DNA of 64,000 nucleotides from Paralichthys olivaceus (GCF_024713975.1 NC_091094.1:16959001-17023000); one strand, 5' to 3'; shown: positions 1-18,394, numbered from the stretch's first letter. The notes: generated by a model not told the origin, from the sequence alone. Translations and numbers: made by a program.

Positions 1-229
1 TGTGGAAGCCTTCAGCTGTCATAAAAACTCAAAAGGTTTTAAGATTGTCCAGTCTGGGCTACTGTAAACAACATGGCGGCCTCCATAGAGGTATAATGGT
101 CTAATTCTAGGGTAAAGAAAACAATAATTCCTATAGTAGCAAAAAAATCACTAGGATTATTTTATATTCAGTTTCTGCCAATTGATCATTTTAAAGTAGA
201 CAAATTATCATTGTAAACTGGATCCTCAG
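1..229. mobile_element. Degraded TTAA-type MITE copy, cut by the window edge
   Basis: This stretch matches, in the same order and orientation, the second half of the better preserved element at 33541-33840: shared blocks include the 'gtcataaaaac', 'gtccagtctg', 'ggcggcctcc' and 'tttctgccaat' segments. Its right end reads 'taaactggatcct', a decayed version of the terminal inverted repeat 'cacactggacct' of the complete copy. It lies in the intron after uroc1 exon 16. The left part is outside the window, so its length and target duplication cannot be seen. Confidence 0.7.
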
Positions 230-253
230 TTGTATTCAGTGAAGTGCACATAC

Positions 254-3200
254 CTGCACAGAAGGCAGATCCGTCATAAACGTTAGAGGTCTCTCTGAAG
301 GGGCTGTCTGTGCCACTGACATCATGATGGTCTCTGCTAATAACCACAGGAGCCTGAGCGAGAGAATCAACAAAACACACTGTTGAAAAACTCCAGTGAA
401 AACTTGGATATGGTGCAAACACATAGTACACATGCAACAGTCTTCTTAACAGCCACTTACTGAAACTCTTCCATCAGCGATAGCCTGGTTGATCGCTAAA
501 GCAATCGAGACTCTTCCTCTCTGGTCAGAGTAGAGGATTCTGGCTTGTGAACCCACAACCTAAACAAAAACACAGAAGAAACCACACTCATAGTTACCTC
601 TCAATATGACTGATTTGCACTGAGAGAAAAAGATATGCATAGGTGTTGGATTAAATTTAAGGACCATTTTGTGTTTGCCAGCTTCTCTGATCCAGCGGAT
701 GTTGTCGTTGTACTGCTGCCTGATTTGATCAGTCACAATCGCTCCAATTTCCTCCAAGACAGTAGCAGCGATGTCATCTGTTACAGCGAGATCCTGGGCG
801 TCGCCAGATGTGCACACCCAGCGAAACGGGCCAAAGCCCAAAGAGAAGATGTCTCTATGGCGAAGAGAGAAAGAGGGCAGGGTGATTGTCAGGTCATCAG
901 AGGAAGAACATAATGTCTCAGTCTTTTTTGTTATACTGGGTCGACTCTAAATCCAAGAAGTCGGGAAATGTCTCACCCCATAATGTGCTGAACATAAGAA
1001 GGGTAAATAAACTCTGTCGCTCCACCTCCAACCTTTTCTACCTCTGCCCCTACACAGAACAAAAAAACACAGCTCCCATTATTGTTCTGACATGAACTGA
1101 GTGATAATAATGACATTATAATAATAATGTATTATAATTAATTACCAGCTCTTTTTGCCTCCAGGAGAAAAGCGTTGCCGTAGTCCCAGAAGAACATGCC
1201 AGCATCAGAGAGCTTATTGATGGCCTTTATTTGTCTCTTGAGGCTGTGAACATACGTGAGACAATATATTTCAGCTTCATGGACAAATGTATGGCAGAAA
1301 ACTTCTACATGATAGTCTATTCATCGAACCTTTCTTGGACCATGGTTCGGAAACGCTGAGGATCAGTTGACATGAGTTGGTTTGCCTGACGGAAGCTGAG
1401 CTGGACAGGATAGTAGCCTCCGTTGAACGGGTTGTGAAGGGAGGTCTGGTCTGAACCCAGATCGACCAGCAGCTCCCCCGTCCTCTCGTACTCCAGCAGC
1501 AGTCTCTCCCTGGTTACAGAGGTGGAGGAGAAGTGTGAAAAAAGATAACAAGCATTTGAAACAAATGGTGCCTCTTTAAGTCGTGTAGTAGCCGCAGATG
1601 TGAGCATTTGAGCTCTTACTCACCACAAGTCTACGATGTTGCCATGGTAACCCAGACTGAGGGGCACCTTGGACCTCTTGGAGTCTCTGTGAGGAACAAA
1701 ATAATAACTTTGTGCAATGGTCCCTGGTCCCTGCAGAATGTAACCACGTACATTTACTGTAGTTAAATGTAATGTCATTCTTCTACTCCATCTTATCAAT
1801 AGGTAATAAAAGGAAATATTTAATTTTTCATTCTACATTTATTTGACAGTGATAGTTAGTAGTTAATATTTGAAATACAAAACTTGAAGATAAACATAAA
1901 AGATCTCTAAATGGATTTTTTGCTCTGTTGCTGTATGGACAATGTGTCCATTGCCCATTAAGTTTTTACCAGATGAATAAATACAAAACTTGGTGGAAGG
2001 ATACAATATTGTTCAGAAAAGAACCCATAAAAGTTTGGTGCGGAAAAAAGACATATTTAGGAGACTCATATTTATCAGTGTGTGTAAATTGGTGCATATA
2101 AAATCCATATAAAAGTCCGGATCTAGTAAAATTGAAATGGTTTACATGGTTTCATTAGAAAACTTTTGGGCCTTGGATAATATTTGGACATTCATAATAA
2201 ATCTCAATAATCTTTTCCTGCTTGTCACCTGATTCGTTGAATGCAGTGCTCCAGGCTGCTGGTGACCTCCATCAACCAGCCCTGCTCATGTCTTTTTCTA
2301 AGAGGAGCCTCATCCACCTACACAGAAAAACAGATTCAATCACACTGACACACAGGACTTCCTCAATTCTGGCTCAGGAGTCAGTAATAACAGGAAATGA
2401 CCTCTGCGATCACGCCAATGCAGCCGGCGATGACGGCAGCTTTAGCCTGAGCTCCACTCATCCCCCCCAGGCCAGAGGTCACAAAGACACGCCCACTCAA
2501 GTCGTCAGAGCCCAGGTACCTCCGGCCGGCGTTCAGCACAGTCAGCTACACAGACAAGGGAACAGCTTTGAAAAACATTTATAAGAGGAACTACAATCTA
2601 CATCTATGTGTACATCAACTGTTCTGATTACAAGCAGTGGCTCTTCACCTTTTGGACTCGTGACCTGTCGTTACAGAAAGTTTATGTGCTTCAGCATTTC
2701 ATTTTCGATAGTATTGAAATGTATAGAAGCAGATCTACGGGGAGATTTTCAACCCAAGGCTGCAATCAAGAAATTGCACAGAAAAAAAGTCCATTTAAGA
2801 GCTCAGACAGTTTTCCTCTGAGCGAAAGACATTAACCTGGTTGTTAAAAAAAGATAATAATCTTATTTATGTGCCTTTTTTCTTTTTATCATGGTATCAT
2901 TTTATACCAGTATCATCATAGTAATATTATGGTATGGTGACAACCCTGGTGACACCATAATAATATATCCTCTTAGAGTAATCCATATTTACATAGTGTT
3001 TACACATTTACTTTTCATAATTTCACAAACCATAGTGCCATGAACGATCCCTTGAGGTCCAATGTAGCAGTAGCTGCCTGCTGTCATTTGACCATACCTG
3101 AAAATATACAATAAAAGTACAGTTTACATCTTGTATGCTTTTAATAGGTTCCATATGGAAAAATCATACTAGCAGCAGCAATGTGCCTTTAAAACTTACA

Positions 3201-5683
3201 TTGAAACTCCGAGAGCAAACATCTTCTCATACTGGTCTCTGGAGGAGTAATTTGGAACAACCTGAATGAAGCAAAAGAGAACGAGTGAACTCTTCATCTA
3301 TCGGTGTGTCACGTTCTGGAGTCAGATGTGTGTGGTGCAGTTACCATGCCGTTGGTGATGATGGCTCGAGGTGACGAGGGCAGGCTGGGAAACAGGCCCA
3401 TGGGGTGACCGCTGTACATGACGAGAGTTTGCTCCTCTGTCATCTCGCTCAGGTAATGCAACACGATGCAGAACTGCACACACACACCGAACAAATCATT
3501 AACATGCATCTATTTAGACTAGAAGAAAAATACGCATTGGATTCAGGGCTTACCTGGGCCCAGTTACTAAACACCTGTCCGTTGCCTCCATAGGTGACGA
3601 GCTCCTGGGGAAACTGAACAATACAGAAAAAAACAGCAAATTAAAACAATCCATCCAATTCAACTTTAATAAGAGAAGTGGATGAGACTCACCTGAGCTA
3701 CAGCTGGGTCCAGGTTGTTCATGACCATCAACATTATAGAGGCTGCCTGACGTGTGCGGCACGGGTACTGATCTATGGGGTACGCCCTGAAGAAACAGAA
3801 CGGAACTGACGTCATATATGGTGGAGCAAAGAAACTAGACAAAGCCATCATAAGAATAAACATTGTCAATATAATATGTTCTGTATATCTTTAACACAAT
3901 TCAAAAGGGCTGTTGGGCCTTGGTGGAGGTATACACTTTACTGAGAGTCATTCTAGTTATTCTATGTGTTTATTTCTGGTCATTTTTCAATGATCTGATT
4001 TAAGTTTATAACATTTTCTGATCACATTTTGTATTTTCTCAAACTGTCTCATCTGTTTCATCTTTGAAACTGTTTTGTGCCTCTGAACATTCCTGTGTCA
4101 CAGCCCACTATTAACCAGAATTGATTTCTGTATATTGTTAAGTGTTACTGTATATAATCAGATCTTTTTAATTACTCAAATATCAAAGAAGCCAGTATCA
4201 TTCATTCTCTCATCCTCAGGTTGCCTCACCTCATGCGTAACGTGGGGCAGAAGCGGTACATGTAGATGTGTCCATACTGCCGCAGCTCTTGAGCAAATTC
4301 AGGTGCGAGAGTTGCGTGGTGAGTGGGAGGAAAGTAACGCAGCGCATTTCTCAACGCCAACTACAGGGAAGAAGCATTTACAGAAGATTAGTGAGCTCAG
4401 TGCCAATGTTTACACAGGCAGCAACATTAATAAACTGAATAAGTCACTGCGATGTAAACAGATTACCTTAATCCAAACAAAAGTCATACACTGGATAAGC
4501 AATAATCCAATTAAGTCATGTGGAGTATTCTGATCTTAGTCACATTAAGTAGACACATATTTATTACCTCCTATCGGCGTTTTCACAGCATTTTGTGAAA
4601 TCGACGTGCACATTACCAACTGCTTCAAATCATAATCAAACTATTCTCGATAATATGTGACACGATTTGGAACATGTGAAAACATCATAATCAAAAACAA
4701 CTATCTAATCTATCTGTCCTAAAATACAGTAGAGGGTCAAACACGCTTTAACCTGTATCTCTCTTAATTATTGACTGAAGCCTTTGCTCTGAGTTTGGGA
4801 AATCAGTTGAGGACCTTGGAGAATAATCAATTTTTCAGGCAGCCCATGAGCAAACTGTGATGATGCAATCAGACAGAGTACACAGTGTGGCATAATGGTG
4901 TTTCTTTAATCTGATCCATTTATAACAGAGCAGTAGCCTGATTTAACAATGAGCTGCAGCCCTCTTCAGATCATAGGTCACTTCATGATACTGTCACTGG
5001 GAGCCTTCTTTTCTTTTTGATGATGTGTTTCACAATGTTATCAGAAAGCATTTTGACTTGTTCTTAAAGTATGTATGATCACAAACATCAATGACAGCTC
5101 AGTTGCATTTAGGTGTGTAAGTAGGACATGCATGAAGAACCACAGGCCTCTGGGCCAAATTCAGCCCGCTACAAATATTAAATCCTACAGAAAAGTAACC
5201 GTCATGGTTTCAGGGCATGAAAAAGAAACAAAATAACTGAACGTGCACGATGACCTAAAACATGAAAGAACTGAGCTGCAAAGTAAACAACAAACTCCCT
5301 TAGCTTGGCGTGAGCACATAGAGAGGAGCTGTCATTGAAGTTTGCTGAAGTTGATGCTGTGAGTCATTTTGTTTCAAACCTGACTGAGGTCACACACAAA
5401 TTGAGATGTAGCCATTATCAACGTTATATAAACCATGAGGGATGTCCTTCAAATACAATGTTACACTTGCACCGTTGTCCAGAGTCAATATATCATTAAG
5501 TGCATCTGGATAACTTCTAGCAAAGAAATGAAAATGGTAGATGCACAGAAAACTCACCCGCTCCTCCTCTGCTGTGAGGTTCGGGGTGCGGATGGGTGCA
5601 TGTGGCACATTGGGATCTCTCCCCCGGTTAGGTGGCAAAGGGTCCAGAGGTAAACCGCTGCATAGCTCCTTTAAATCTGACAT
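254..5683 (-). CDS. uroc1: Urocanate hydratase (urocanase), 5' sixteen exons, gene runs off the left edge
   Basis: Urocanase converts urocanate to imidazolone propionate, the second step of histidine breakdown, using tightly bound NAD+ in the cytosol, mainly in liver. Sixteen GT-AG exons join in one frame: 5558-5683, 4230-4360, 3693-3786, 3554-3613, 3345-3473, 3200-3261, 3031-3097, 2402-2545, 2229-2317, 1624-1686, 1330-1509, 1146-1243, 977-1049, 665-854, 461-559 and 254-353, giving 568 codons plus one base. The product starts MSDLKELCSGLPL and carries family blocks such as YGGNGQVFSNWAQ, GSYCYIGPQGIVHGT, TSGLGGMSGAQAKAAVI, DLGSDQTSLHNPFNGGYYPVQ and SRDHHDVSGTDSPFRETS, close to human UROC1 (676 aa). 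About 107 C-terminal residues are missing because the gene continues past base 1, not because it is broken. The start is the first ATG of exon 1 and matches the human start. Intron 1 (4361-5557) is the largest. Several donors are weak (GTCATT after exon 8, GTTCGA after exon 11). Confidence 0.95.
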
Positions 5684-6779
5684 CCTGATGACTGTTTGCT
5701 ACTGCTCAGACCTGGAGAGAGAAATCAGGCTGGAGTTTCAAGGCAGCTCTCACCCTCACAGCAAATGATCCTCGCAGGAGGAAAAAACTGTGATCTTGTC
5801 AAGATTTGAGGGTGATCCCTCTTCGCCTTCCTGCCCCATTGGCTTTTTGGTTTTCTTTACCCTTCACAATCCACCAATGGCACAGCTCGGACAGAAAAGG
5901 GTGTTTGGTAATAATTGATCTCTGAGGGAGTTTAAAGCGACACATGGAAAAACACCACAGACCTCTGACCCCTGAGGATCAGACATGTAACTCAGTTAAA
6001 AAAAAATGCAAGCCAGAACCTTTGGACAGGTCAACCTCATGTTATTTTGCTTTCAGTTTTTCTGGCACTCAGTGTGTATTACAGAGCATGACCGAATAAC
6101 CACACTCCTCCAGGCTCTGGGCGTAGTTAAAATCAATTCTGATACTTTCTCAATAAGCGTTTTCCTTCCTTTTAACAATATCAACAAAGACTTTAAGCCC
6201 TTTGTCCGCATGTTACCATTAGGGCTCATTACTAACTTGACACTGAGCGTTCTGGATTTGATTAGTGTCCTGGTGATTCGACAGATATCTTGTTAGACCT
6301 GGTTGGTTTCATACAACCGCTCTGGTGACACCTTCTCATGTTCATCTGCTAAATAGACTTCATCACACCGACGTTGTCCTTAAATTCCATCACACATGGA
6401 CCACTGATTATTCCAGGCACACGAGGTAAGTTCCAGTTGATGTCCCTGCTGAGAGGAATCAGATCTAGGATGAGAGAGGAGGATAGGTTAAGCAGGGTTT
6501 TTCTTCCCTGAGGACAGTATCCTCTCCTCACTCCTCAAATAGGTCATTTAGATTATTAGATTGTTAATCCTGTGTCAATTTAACCACTTTATAAAAGTTA
6601 AGTTTTAGTCCAGTAGTTCCCAACCAGTGGGTCAGGATCCCTGTGACGTGACAGGAGGCTTCAAGTAAACAAACACTGGTTTTGTTTTTTCCTGTGGCAG
6701 GTCCACAGCCAAAATTGTGAGTCGCTGTTTTTTTATATAACAGTTTCTTGTGTTTGTTTATTATTAGTGTCACTAACCA
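5684..6779. other. Upstream flank of uroc1, no gene seen
   Basis: This is the probable promoter side of uroc1. On the minus strand a pyrimidine-rich tract ending in CAG lies about 30 bases before the start codon (near 5711) and could be a splice acceptor for an untranslated first exon, but that is inference. No convincing coding exon was found; the short open frames here have no family resemblance. Confidence 0.4.
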
Positions 6780-7025
6780 TTCTGAAGTCTAGGCTGAAAA
6801 CCAAAGGAGACAGAGCCTTTGCCATAAGAACCACTGCACTCTGGAACAATCTGCCAGAGATTACATTTACACAGTCCATTACCATAGACTGTATATAAAG
6901 ATTACCATTACCATTATTCCATTACCCATTGTAAGAGCCACTTTCTTCTTCTCTTTGGCTTACGGTGACGCTCCTTGGCGCACTGCTGCCTCCCACAGGT
7001 CAAACCAGTCACAACAGTCTTTCAA
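6780..7025. repeat. LINE-like fragment and dispersed repeat scraps between uroc1 and sec61a
   Basis: Bases 6785-6870 read on the plus strand as the peptide block 'RLKTKGDRAFAIRTTALWN', typical of the C-terminal end of fish non-LTR reverse transcriptase ORFs (an 'AFA.R...LWN.LP' signature). It is short and isolated. The next stretch, around 6940-7010, resembles a common low-copy-divergence fish repeat ('cttcttctctttggcttacggtgacgctcc' type), by memory only. The rest of the interval up to the sec61a 3' end holds no recognisable gene. Confidence 0.45.
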
Positions 7026-7863
7026 AAAAAAATTTTTTGGTTATGTGCAGCTTCTCTCTTACAATATGTTTTAAGTTCAACAGTTTCATTAAAACAACAT
7101 TTAGATTAACTTCTGTTATAAATACAATATCTATATTCCTAACGAGAGAAAGGAGGATAAATGTAGTAGTATCCAAAACAATAAGCCTGCAACCAATGTT
7201 TTTAGAAAATGTATAGTTTAGCAATGCAACTAATTATGATTTCCATTATTGAATAATCGGCTGATTACCTATTCAAGTACATTTTTTGTCCGAAACTAGA
7301 GTGAAGATCAAGTTAACACCCTAAAATCTCGTTTTGTCTGACAAGTTAGACCCCACAGATACTCAAATACCGTCAAATATGACAAAGAGAAGCATCAAAG
7401 GTCTTTATAAGGAATTGAATCAAAATGATTGATTACCACTCTAGTTCAATTTAGAGGTGGGTGACTAAAATAAAATCAGTATTTTGATACAAGATAAAAA
7501 GTTGAATTAACTTGTCAGTGTTGACCCTTGATTTCACAAAAATGTGTTCCTGTGTACTTCAGATCACAATAAATGGAACAAAAATATATATTTAAATGAA
7601 AATCCAGATGGTATTTAATTATTCAGCCCTGGCAGAAGCTTTTCTACTGGTATTGATCACAAAAGATGATCAACAAAAATTTGAAAAAAATATTGTCTAT
7701 TTGCTGTGCCCAAAATCAAAGCTCATCTATTTTATCAAGTGCTATAGCACCGGTCAATGTAACAACTGCATCAGTATTATAGGAGACACAACTTAAACAA
7801 CCTATCAAAAGTAAAAGTCTTGATCCACAAAGTTTTTTTTATATAAGTTTGTTCTGAAATGTG

Positions 7864-7869
7864 TTTATT
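7864..7869 (-). terminator. Candidate polyadenylation signal of sec61a
   Basis: The plus strand reads tttatt, which is AATAAA on the coding strand, about 940 bases after the sec61a stop codon. If used, the 3' untranslated region would run from 8805 to about 7845. No closer canonical AATAAA was noticed in the right orientation. Position is the only support. Confidence 0.4.
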
Positions 7870-8805
7870 TTTTACATATTCAAAAGATTTTATCTTACAC
7901 TTAAGACAAACTCAACATTTTTCAATGCATGGCCTATGTACAGAAATAATAATATGTTGCGTCTGAAAAAGTGATTAATTAAAGAATGCTTAAAGCAGAC
8001 AATTAAAAAACAAAACAAATCATGGGTACAAGAGTGAATGTGATGTGTGTTAATACTGCAGCTCCCTGGGAATGCCATACATTAAGACTGAGTGTTTTTA
8101 TAGATGGTTTATCGAATGACTGTTCACAATAATTAGATGAACAGTTTCATTTGACCGCTGGAGCCCAATATGAGCTTCACATCCTCTTCTTACAAGAGAC
8201 CCTGTTCAAATAAAACCTAAAACAGAGTCCGAAAAATCAGGAAAATGTACAGTACAAGACTCAGCGTCTGACAGTTCAGCTTCTCGTCCACACTTTTACT
8301 TGAATGAAGGGTCAAGAGAAAAATAAAATAAAGTTGAGAGTAAAAGTGTAAAACTAAATTAACACGAAGCAGATGGTAGCGTGGCTTGTACGCACACAGC
8401 AGGCAGTTGATCGACATCCTCCAAGTCGAGTATGCCTGCATACTGAAGCACTCACATCGGTTTGAAATAAGAACCAAACTCCCACAGGACTTCATTTGAT
8501 ACTCACAGGAAGCCTTTACAAGACACATGGAGGGCTTTGATCTTGAGTCAGTTAGAAAACCTGATGAAGTGCAACTGAAATGTCTGTGTTGTTTTAGAAG
8601 ATACGTTGGAAGATATGTAAGGGAGCAACAAGCTGTCGAGTTGTACCAACGTCCCGTTTCAACCTAGATTCATAAGGAGGTTCCTCAAGCATCATCCTGA
8701 AACTGGAGAGCTGACGATGGAGGCATCGCACATGGATGGAAAATATATTGCAAGGTTGATGATCCTAATAAAAACTTGGTTGAAGGTGAGAGGATATTGG
8801 CTTAT

Positions 8806-13520
<4,715 letters not shown>

Positions 13521-13690
13521 GATGTGTCCTCGGTCCTGCTCCTTCTAGTGTTCCTGCTTCTGCTCCTCTGCTGTGCCTCAGTCAGTGTGAGCCTCAGGCA
13601 GCCGCACGAGGAGGAGGAGAAACTTTAGAGACACGTCACCACTACACAGCAGCTCCCCCCGAGCTGTTAAACACACAGCAGCTCCTCAGG

Positions 13691-13870
13691 GAGTCCACCT
13701 CAACCTCATACACAGTCTGTGAGTCCACCTCAACCTCATACACAGTCTGTGAGTCCACCTCAACCTCATATACAGTCTGTGAGTCCACCTCAACCTCATA
13801 CACAGTCTGTGAGTCCACCTCAACCTCATACACAGTCTGTGAGTCCACCTCAACCTCATACACAGTCTGT
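13691..13870. repeat. 30-bp minisatellite, six units, just upstream of sec61a
   Basis: Six tandem units of 30 bases beginning 'gagtccacctcaacctcata' and ending 'cacagtctgt' run without a gap; only one base differs (a c-to-t change in the third unit). Because the unit is a multiple of three, it keeps frames open on both strands and creates repetitive pseudo-ORFs that are not genes. It starts about 170 bases before the sec61a start codon, so it lies in or beside the promoter. Confidence 0.95.
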
Positions 13871-13904
13871 GATCTCAACACAGAGTCAGATACCACACAA
13901 GAGA

Positions 13905-14045
13905 AAAGTACAATACAAAATTACAATCCAATACAAGAGTACAATACAATACAAGCATAAAATACAAGAGTACAATAAAATACAAGAGTAAAGTCAAATA
14001 CAAGAGTCAAATACAATACAAGAGTCAAATACAATACAAGAGTAC
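13905..14045. repeat. Imperfect A-rich tandem repeat
   Basis: Degenerate repeats of a roughly 10-15-base motif around 'aatacaagagt' continue directly from the minisatellite. The units vary in length and sequence. This is low-complexity DNA with no coding signal. Confidence 0.75.
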
Positions 14046-14049
14046 TAGT

Positions 14050-16920
14050 TTAAAATCTAGTTTTGTACATTAATACTACTGTTAATATTTTGCTTACATT
14101 GTACATATTTACATACTTCTAAATGACTTCTGTTTCAATTATCACATAAAGCCTATTACATTAAATACATACATGTGTCCACCAGAGAGCAGCAGTGACC
14201 TGGAAATGATACCTCAGGAAATTAAGACTGACATTGAGACTGAGCTTCTCTCTGTCATCAAATACTCCCATCACATATCAGTTTTACTACAGTACACTAA
14301 TCACTTCATTGTGCTATGAATTGCCACTGCAAAAGCCCTGTGATAAACGATTTAGTAATAAAAGAATATATTGTATGTATGTGAGAGATGTTGACTGATA
14401 TTAAATAATAAATCTGTAACTCCTTTACAAAGCATGCCCTGGATTCATGCGTAAAAGAGAACTAGGATGTAATGTTGGTGTGAGGTGCAGGAATATAAAT
14501 GAAATATTCTATTAGCAACTCATGTAAACATCATAATCAAAGTAGCATCTCATTCAGAATAAGGGAAATAATCTGAATATTACAGAACATGTAGTCTCTG
14601 AGTGATCTATAACTGTTAATACATTGTTTTTAGGCCTTTTCTACAGCAGACAGTTAACCTGTCACAGTGGGTCCATGTGTTCCTAAAAATAATTACAAAG
14701 TTGTGATCAAGAGACTCAGTTATATAAATCTGTCCTTCGTGTCAAAATTTCTTGTGTGGAAGATGCCCTGAAAGAACCTTTACTTCCCCACTGACCACTG
14801 TTCATCAGCATTTTAAAGTGTGATCCCCTCTGATAATGACGCTTGTATTATGAAGGTAGCACAGGAACCTTTAGTCATAAACACTGGTATGTGTCAAACA
14901 TTTGTGTGTGTCAAGGATAAATTATTATTTCATCTTTTGGTCTCTTACTTAAAAATCGATGCAGCATTTGTCGCATAGTTGAAAACGACGGATTTAGCAG
15001 AGAGAGCTCAGTTATTCTGAGAACAGAGGACTTGAAGTGTTGAGGAGCGAGGGACGAGATAAGTGAGAGCTAATCCTTATCGAAGCCTCTGTGTGTTGAC
15101 ATGGAAGCACTTTATTTAGATGTCACACTTCAGGACAGAGTGCACGAAGCTCCACATCTCCTCCCAGAAATCACTGAAGCCTTTTCAGAAAAACAAAGCC
15201 AGCATTTTGAACCTCTGGGCATCCTTCGTATTTTTAGGACATCAAGTCTAAACGCGTAACATGCAACTTTGAAGTTCAAACGCCCCGAGGCTACCAATGG
15301 AAAATACATAACAACAGATGTGCGTAGGAGTGAGCTTCTGATCACTTCCTTCCTAACCAGATTTTAAAAATCACTGTCAAGAGAACACATGATAAAGTAA
15401 AACTCAAGACAAAGGTAAACACATGCAAGAGCTATTTTGTTTGATTGGTATAGTTTCGTATACCATTTTTGATAGCGTCTCAATTCAGGAAAAAAAGAAA
15501 TTCCACTGAAGCTTGTAACAGATCTATAGCATCATTACTTTTTTCAGCTTCCACATCTTGAAAATACAACATTTATTGAACTAACAGCCCTACTGTATCC
15601 TTAAAGAGACCAGCCAGCCCAATGAAAACCATAAGAAAAAGTTCATTTGGAGACTGAATGAGCTGATAAACAAATTTACCCCAATTTAATACTTGTATTA
15701 TTGTTGAATTATGGACCTTAGGCCAGATATGCTCGGCTAACCTTGACTGGAATAACAGAAAAACAGCTTGCATGTGGTTGAAGAGAACAAAACTCACCCA
15801 CCAACACCTCAAAATCACTTATAATTTATATAGTATAAAGTTAAAATGCAATATAAAACGTTATTTTATATGAGGTTAGCTGAGGACAGTGACACTCTAA
15901 TTTTTGTACCATTTACAGAACGACAACAAACAACATCCTTTCAGAAGTCATGGGAGACAGATTTCATTATCAGTGGACAAGTTGTTTCGCCCTGTGCTTC
16001 TATTATTTTTGCCAAGAAAGATGATAAATGACACACGACAAAGGGACCTAAACCCAACCCAACCCAAAAGATTGTTTTGACTCAGAAAATCTATCATTTC
16101 AAGCAAGTATAGTTTACGTAAAAATACTTTATATCAAACATACAGGGCATATTGAGCAAAATGTACTTGTCATTTTTTATTAGAATAATTACATTCAACA
16201 TATTTTTTTTCATAATCTATACTCTTTAATATACTAAGTTCCAGTATTAATGATAGTTAGATATATAGACACATGTATCTAGCTCATGTGGCTTCTTTTC
16301 CTCAATGTGAGCACAAAAAATGGGATCTAGTATTAAGAGTCTTCACTTCCTCTGTAACATGAAGGAATGCTGAATTTTTCCTCAGATTCATCTTTACCTT
16401 CCTTTGATGCAAGACAGGACAATTTCAATCTCTTGTTCTCTCTTGTTACTATGAAATGAAACTGCCCATACTCATTAGCTCTGTTGTGTGTGTGCATAAA
16501 TGAATGCTTATGTACAGTAAAGGAGATTATCACACTGGTAGATTACTGGGGCCGAGGTGGATCCTGAAGTAGGAATGTGACAGCAGATGTCAGGGGCTTT
16601 TTAAAGGCCACAGTTACAGGCCTTTATTGTTACAGGAAAATTCTATGTTGTGTACTACTCTTCCATTTCCAATCCCCACGCAGTTGTCACTGGTGGTTCT
16701 TGGAGGGGTGGGGGGAACAGTGGAAGCATCAACACAGGAGCGTGGGTGGGAGTGAGGAGTCACAAGATTACCATGAGGTCGAGTAGTGTAGGTCAGTCCA
16801 TGATCAGCTGTCTGATCCCACCTCTCCTGGTTTTCCTTTTCCATTGCCACTCTGTAACAACATAACACTCAGTCTCTTACAAATCTTTCTAATCATTGTG
16901 AGCGTACTGTGGATTATTTG
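14050..16920. other. Gene-free AT-rich interval
   Basis: No exon with family resemblance, no RNA gene and no clear transposon end was seen. Short open frames occur on both strands but show no conserved domain. Confidence 0.5.
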
Positions 16921-16924
16921 ATTG

Positions 16925-17135
16925 AAATTCAGTATTATTTGTATAGGGCCAAACCCAAACATATTATCTCATGGTACTTTGCATAGTAGGGTCGAGACCT
17001 GGTCGAGACCTTACAATATTATAGAGAAACCTAACAGTTTCCTCTCGCAGAACCAGAGTCAAGGTCGGTGGCCATCTTGGGTTGAAAGGAGAGAAATGGG
17101 GGAGAGAGGAGAGAGAGAGTAGGGGGAGAAAATAA
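16925..17135. repeat. Dispersed fish repeat fragment
   Basis: The blocks 'ctctcgcagaaccagagtca' and 'ggtggccatcttgggttgaa', followed by a purine-rich tract, resemble a very common fish retroposon-derived repeat in which 'cagaaccagactc' and 'ggccatctgcctcgacc' blocks occur in this order. The assignment is from memory of such repeats and the family name is not certain. Confidence 0.45.
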
Positions 17136-18250
17136 AGAGAGACCTGGAACAGTTGTGTAACTGTCAGTGTGGTTGTTGAAATGATAATAATGATGCAATA
17201 ATGTCCTTAATAACAACAACAGCAACTAGAAGTGAACTCGGACTGTGGATCCCTTGGCCAAGACTCTAACTCTTAACGGTAAAGAAAGTGAGTCAGCAGG
17301 TTCCCTCTGTGTACACCAGCCACTCTGATCACCCCAAACCTGCTGCTCTCACTTTGACTGTCATACAGTAAATCTATTGCACTGGAGGTCAGGGGTCAGA
17401 GTTGGTGGGTTTTTAGCTGGTGGATTTAATTGTCCAGATAATCCAGTCAATGATCCAGCAGACAGAAGAACACTGTGTCCTCAAGCTCATGCCTCATGTT
17501 ACATAAACATCTACAGATCATAGTCTCACAAGTCCTCTCTGCAGCTGTTGTTCTCCCACGGCATTACAGGGTTAATGGAGACCAGCATGGCTCACAGCTT
17601 GGAATAAACATGGTGGTTCCTTACTTTCCTCACATCCTTTATGGAGGGAAAGTCTCTCAAAGTCAGGCTGCTGGTTTGAGCGTATAGTTGTGTCGCTTTA
17701 TATCCAAATGTGATAGTGAGCCATGCTAACTTGTCTTGGTAAGCTGCATTTAGTAGCGGTGTATGAGGTAATGACACACTAATGTTATCATGCTAACATA
17801 TTGACAAAGTTGTTGATGCTTGCTTTGCTGACTATCTTGGTTCAGCATTTGAGCAAGCTAACGTTTTATAATTAATATAAAAGCAAAGCAAACCGAGGGA
17901 TGTGCCATTTGTTTTGATTATTAGGGCATATAAGAAAATATTAGATAATTACATTTATCATGATTTTTTTTTTAAATTTATCTATAATTCAGTAAATTTT
18001 CAGGGACAGTGCATATTAATTACGAGGCTAATTTCCATCAGTGTTCCACAGCCAGTTGTGAACTTGGCAGCCTTAAATCAAATACCAATTAATAAGGTAG
18101 ATTTTAATCTTATGATGGTACTGGGTGAGAATTCAGTCACAAAAGTTGTGTTCGGGTGCAATTCTAGGAAGGAGTCTGAAGGAGAAAAATGTGATGTGGG
18201 ATGTCCAAGTTTGAGATAAGCTTTGTAAATAATAGCAGTTTAAATCCCCA

Positions 18251-18252
<2 letters not shown>
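17136..18252. other. No feature recognised
   Basis: AT-rich sequence without a supported exon, RNA gene or transposon end. Confidence 0.4.
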
Positions 18253-18331
<79 letters not shown>

Positions 18332-18344
18332 AGTGTGAGTGTGA

Positions 18345-18390
<46 letters not shown>
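18253..18390. repeat. (GT)n microsatellite
   Basis: About 138 bases of nearly pure GT dinucleotides with a few 'gtga' interruptions near 18305 and 18331-18350. It creates an antisense Thr-His repeat frame that is not a gene. Confidence 0.97.

Positions 18391-18394
<4 letters not shown>

Noticed and set aside
13642-13991. Open frames with repeated peptides on both strands
   Set aside because: They are made by the 30-bp minisatellite, whose unit length is a multiple of three. They have no start context or family match.
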